Below, piece by piece: positions 61,101-64,000 of a DNA stretch of 64,000 nucleotides (positions are counted from its first letter, which is position 1; every line of letters begins with the position of its first letter). Both the position numbers and the translations under genes were made by a program. This DNA comes from Pectobacterium atrosepticum (lineage in GTDB: Bacteria; Pseudomonadota; Gammaproteobacteria; Enterobacterales; Enterobacteriaceae). The notes under the pieces were generated by a model. That model searched no databases. It worked only from the letters and a program-made list of their open reading frames with translations, and was not told the origin of the DNA. Location of the stretch: assembly GCA_019056595.1 (NCBI GenBank), contig CP036163.1, positions 2,852,001 to 2,916,000 of the forward strand, in the 5' to 3' direction.

Positions 61101-61921
61101 TGGCCACACAGACGCTGAAATTCAATACGATTCAGCCCGCAACGACAGTACGTTGGGGAAGTGGCTCGCTGCTGGCCTTGGCGCTACACGCGGGGGTGAT
61201 TGTCTGGATGAGCTACCATGCGCTCGATTCCTCAATTGAAGCGCCGCCGCCCGCCATGATGTTAATGGTCGCGGATAGCGTGCAATCCACATCCAGCCCT
61301 CAGGATGCGCCTGTTGGCCCGCAGCAAACGCTGTCCACGCCGCAAGAATCTGCGGCTCAACCGGAAAAAATAATGCAAGACGTGCCGCCGCTCGCGCCTG
61401 CACCAAAGCCGGTGATTACGACGGCGCAAAAGGAAAAACCGCAGTCGCAGAAAAAAGTGCAGAAAAAAATGGAAAAACCGGTGCAGGAGACGACGCCGCA
61501 GGAAGCGATCGCGCCATCGGAAAAACCGCCAGCACCCGTCACCAGCGCACCGCTGCCGGGCAACAGTCAGCACGTCGCTGCGCCGTATAACAGCGATGCC
61601 GCGCAGATGCGTAAAGGCGTGGCGGACTGGAGTAGCAAACTGTTGGCACATCTGAGCCGCCATAAACGCTATCCGGCTCAGGCCGCACGGCAGCGATTAC
61701 AGGGTGTCGCCCAGATTCGTGTGACGTTAGATCGAACCGGAAATGTACTGGCTGTTTCGTTGGTCAGCAGCAGCGGTGTGGCACCATTGGATACGGAGTC
61801 TGTCGCCTTGCCGAAGCGTGCTCAGCCGCTTCCGGCTCCGCCAGCAGAAGTGATTGGCGATAACGCGCAACTCACCATCACGGTCCCGATTAGCTTCGAT
61901 TTACGCGAAGCACGTCGCTAA
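61100..61921 (+). CDS. TonB/HasB-like energy-transducing protein
   Basis: Dedicated TonB paralogue expected to work with ExbBD and to energise the receptor encoded at 56670. The 273 residues show the TonB plan: a short cytoplasmic N-terminus, one helix (about 23-40) with the conserved histidine at residue 30, a long proline/glutamine/lysine-rich spacer (about 55-160), and a C-terminal domain with YPAQAARQRLQGVAQIRVTL, SSSGVAPLD and ITVPISFDL. The ATG at 61100 is preferred; a GTG 6 bp upstream is in frame. It is probably the end of the sigma/anti-sigma operon. Confidence 0.87.
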   Translation: MATQTLKFNTIQPATTVRWGSGSLLALALHAGVIVWMSYHALDSSIEAPPPAMMLMVADSVQSTSSPQDAPVGPQQTLSTPQESAAQPEKIMQDVPPLAPAPKPVITTAQKEKPQSQKKVQKKMEKPVQETTPQEAIAPSEKPPAPVTSAPLPGNSQHVAAPYNSDAAQMRKGVADWSSKLLAHLSRHKRYPAQAARQRLQGVAQIRVTLDRTGNVLAVSLVSSSGVAPLDTESVALPKRAQPLPAPPAEVIGDNAQLTITVPISFDLREARR

Positions 61922-61931
61922 CTGGTATCAA

Positions 61932-62225
61932 CTAGCGCGGCGTGTGTGCATCATAGCCAGCATAAAAAAACCGAATCGCGTAAGGGTTGCCTTGTTCGGT
62001 AAAGAACTCTGCGACTCTCTCCCGTTCCAGCCCGTAGCGGCGCGATAACAACCCAGCCTCGAAGGCGGCCTGCTGGCGGTCGCCTTTGGTTTCCGCCAGA
62101 TGGTGAGCATAGCCACAGATATAGCCGCGCCGATAATCGTAGCAGTAAGGGTTAATGTCGTTGGTGGATTTTGGGTTGGCAGATCTCAGCCCCGCGAGGA
62201 CGCCTCGCTCAAAATGGTTTCCCAC
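61932..62225 (-). CDS. yghW: DUF2623 family protein (YghW-like)
   Basis: A 97-residue soluble protein with GNHFERGVLAGLRSAN, YCYDYRRGYICGYAHHLAE, AFEAGLLSRRYGL and a C-terminal IRFFYAGYD, resembling E. coli YghW. Function unknown. It is convergent with the tonB-like gene (10 bp apart) and has a 23-bp inverted repeat 22 bp upstream of its ATG that may be an operator. Confidence 0.75.
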   Translation of the reverse strand: MGNHFERGVLAGLRSANPKSTNDINPYCYDYRRGYICGYAHHLAETKGDRQQAAFEAGLLSRRYGLERERVAEFFTEQGNPYAIRFFYAGYDAHTPR

Positions 62226-62540
62226 TATAATGCTCCGTGAATTATCGTTATATATTAAATGATATAACGCTTATTTGTCACTCACCAGATCTGTTGAAAA
62301 ATATTCCTGAATCCGTCGCGCATGCACGTACTTCCTCAGCCTGAATATCGGTAGCTTTCAATCGAATGAAAAACGGCCATGTTTCACAATTTGCTGATTT
62401 CAGACGATAAAAATTGCCAGTTTGCGCGGCGGTTCGCAGGGTGGGGCGTTGTTTCGGTATTGAAGGGATATTTTCCGCCGCAGACGGTTATACTGTCGGT
62501 TAATCGACGTTATTTATAAAAACTTCACCGGAAAGCAAGC
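62226..62540. other. Divergent yghW-rlmJ intergenic region with an inverted repeat
   Basis: 315 bp without a gene. It contains the 23-bp inverted repeat cgttatat-N7-atataacg (62247-62269) near yghW. The rest is AT-rich and includes the rlmJ leader. No terminator or RNA gene was recognised. Confidence 0.5.
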
Positions 62541-63383
62541 ATGCTAAGTTACCGCCACAGTTTCCATGCCGGCAATCACGCCGACGTGCTGAAACACACT
62601 GTTCAGAGCCTGATCATCACTGCCCTGAAAGAGAAAGAAAAACCTTTCCTGTATCTGGATACCCACGCGGGTGCTGGACGTTATCAGCTTAGCGGCCCGC
62701 ACGCCGAGCGCACAGGGGAGTATCTGGATGGCATCGCGAAGATCTGGCAGCGTGACGATATTCCGGCTGAACTCGAACCTTACATGCAGGCGGTGCGTAC
62801 CTATAATCACAACGGACAACTGCGCTATTACCCTGGTTCTCCGCTGATTGCGCGCCAGCTACTGCGTGAGTACGACAAACTCCACCTGACCGAGCTGCAC
62901 CCCAGCGATTTCCCGCTACTGCGCAATGAGTTTCAGAAAGATGCGCGTACCAAAGTGCTGCGTGACGATGGTTACCAGCAGTTGAAAGCTCAGCTTCCGC
63001 CGCTTTCTCGTCGGGGATTTGTGCTGATTGACCCACCTTATGAGCTGAAGACGGACTATCAGGACGTAGTCAAAGGCATTAAGGAGGGGCATAAGCGCTT
63101 TGGCACTGGCGTATTTGCACTGTGGTATCCGGTTGTGCTGCGTCAGCATATCAAACGCATGCTGAAAGAGTTGCAAGCCTCGGGTATTCGCAACATTTTG
63201 CAAATTGAGCTGGCGGTACTGCCGGACAGCGATCGCTACGGTATGACGGCGTCGGGCATGATTGTGATTAACCCGCCGTGGAAGCTGGCGGCGCAGATGA
63301 AGGACGTACTGCCGTGGCTGCATAGCGTGCTGGTACCGGAAGGCACTGGACATACGCTGGTGGAACAAATCGTACCGGAGTAA
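62541..63383 (+). CDS. rlmJ: 23S rRNA (adenine(2030)-N6)-methyltransferase
   Basis: Methylates A2030 of 23S rRNA (formerly YhiR). The 280-residue protein starts MLSYRHSFHAGNHADVLKH, has the early DTHAGAGRYQL segment of the SAM site and the catalytic motif IDPPYE typical of N6-adenine methyltransferases (DPPY). It precedes gor in the same direction, as in E. coli. Confidence 0.96.
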   Translation: MLSYRHSFHAGNHADVLKHTVQSLIITALKEKEKPFLYLDTHAGAGRYQLSGPHAERTGEYLDGIAKIWQRDDIPAELEPYMQAVRTYNHNGQLRYYPGSPLIARQLLREYDKLHLTELHPSDFPLLRNEFQKDARTKVLRDDGYQQLKAQLPPLSRRGFVLIDPPYELKTDYQDVVKGIKEGHKRFGTGVFALWYPVVLRQHIKRMLKELQASGIRNILQIELAVLPDSDRYGMTASGMIVINPPWKLAAQMKDVLPWLHSVLVPEGTGHTLVEQIVPE

Positions 63384-63511
63384 TGCGTGTGAGCACGGTG
63401 GGCGATGCGGTCGGTTTTTCCTATTGCAACCATAGGCATAACCTTTATTGGACATGTGGCTCTGGCGTTACACTCTAGGCAAATTTTATTCACTTAAGCA
63501 TGGATACACTG

Positions 63512-64000
63512 ATGACCAAACACTATGACTATCTTGCTATTGGCGGCGGCAGCGGCGGTATCGCGTCTATCAACCGCGCGGCGATGTATGGACAAAAATG
63601 TGCGTTGATCGAAGCGAAATATCTGGGCGGCACCTGCGTCAACGTCGGCTGTGTGCCGAAGAAAGTGATGTGGCATGCAGCGCAGATCGCCGAAGCGATC
63701 CATCAGTACGGCCCAGATTACGGGTTCGATACCACGGTGAACCAGTTTAACTGGGGCACGCTGGTCAAGAATCGTAGCGCCTACATCGATCGTATCCACC
63801 AGTCCTACGATAACGTGCTGGGTAAGAATAAGGTTGATGTTATCCACGGCTTTGCCCGCTTTGTCGATGCGCACACGGTGGAAGTGAACGGCGAGAAAAT
63901 TACGGCTGACCACATCCTGATTGCCACGGGTGGTCGTCCGGTTCACCCTAACATTCCCGGTGCAGAATACGGCATTGATTCCGACGGCTTCTTTGAGCTG
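63512..64000 (+). CDS. gor: Glutathione reductase, 5' part
   Basis: NADPH-dependent flavoenzyme that keeps glutathione reduced. The first 163 codons are present; the gene runs off the window. Visible features are the FAD-binding GGGSGGIASINRAA and the redox-active disulfide in GGTCVNVGCVPKKVMWH, then HILIATGGRP. The ATG at 63512 gives MTKHYDYLAIGGG as in E. coli; another ATG 12 bp upstream is in frame. Confidence 0.95.
   Translation, partial: MTKHYDYLAIGGGSGGIASINRAAMYGQKCALIEAKYLGGTCVNVGCVPKKVMWHAAQIAEAIHQYGPDYGFDTTVNQFNWGTLVKNRSAYIDRIHQSYDNVLGKNKVDVIHGFARFVDAHTVEVNGEKITADHILIATGGRPVHPNIPGAEYGIDSDGFFEL

Overview
The window is about 64 kb of chromosome from an Enterobacterales soft-rot bacterium. 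Protein similarity to Escherichia coli, gene order and the many ERIC elements point to Pectobacterium or a close relative; this is inferred from recalled sequences, without a database search. Almost all of it is conserved backbone, in the order of the replichore that starts near oriC (rbs ... polA, glnA, spoT, pit, gor). No prophage, insertion sequence, CRISPR array or defence island is visible.

Layout. 1-6343: tail of a YgiW-type OB-fold protein, then the ribose operon rbsDACBKR with two RbsR-type operators. 6344-8027: a ribosomal RNA locus with intact promoters, 5S gene and terminator, but with 16S and 23S reduced to joined fragments (about 1.2 kb in place of about 5 kb). 8111-16549: mobBA, yihD, srkA-dsbA, polA, the Spot 42 RNA, engB, yihI and a small membrane-protein ORF. 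16697-24933: hemN, the tiny gene yshB, the nitrogen control operon glnA-glnL-glnG, and typA divergent from it across a sigma-54/NtrC control region. 25095-30819: yihX, dtd, fabY, an AsmA-family gene and xanP, which carries a PurR-type operator. 31109-39093: gmk-rpoZ-spoT-trmH-recG and divergent ligB. 39352-43839: eptB, tRNA-Pro(UGG), an Ail/OmpX-like porin and a CSS-EAL c-di-GMP phosphodiesterase. 43932-56349: yhiN, pitA, uspB, uspA, gdhA, a FAD oxidoreductase, a periplasmic 5'-nucleotidase, rsmJ and prlC. 56670-61921: the one clearly accessory unit, a TonB-dependent receptor of heme/hemophore type with its own ECF sigma factor, FecR-like regulator and dedicated TonB. 62541-64000: rlmJ and the start of gor, after yghW.

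Functional themes are ribose uptake, nitrogen assimilation (glnALG plus gdhA), (p)ppGpp metabolism, envelope maintenance (dsbA, eptB, AsmA-like) and iron/heme acquisition with cell-surface signalling.

The most notable points are the collapsed rRNA locus (probably an assembly artefact), the rearranged Has-like heme signalling cluster with a short ORF overlapping its tonB gene, a multi-hairpin intergenic repeat whose copies keep stems despite changed bases, five full-length ERIC elements plus one remnant (two of them inside operons), and several regulatory sites (rbs, glnA, xanP, fecI). I did not find a convincing wholly new system.
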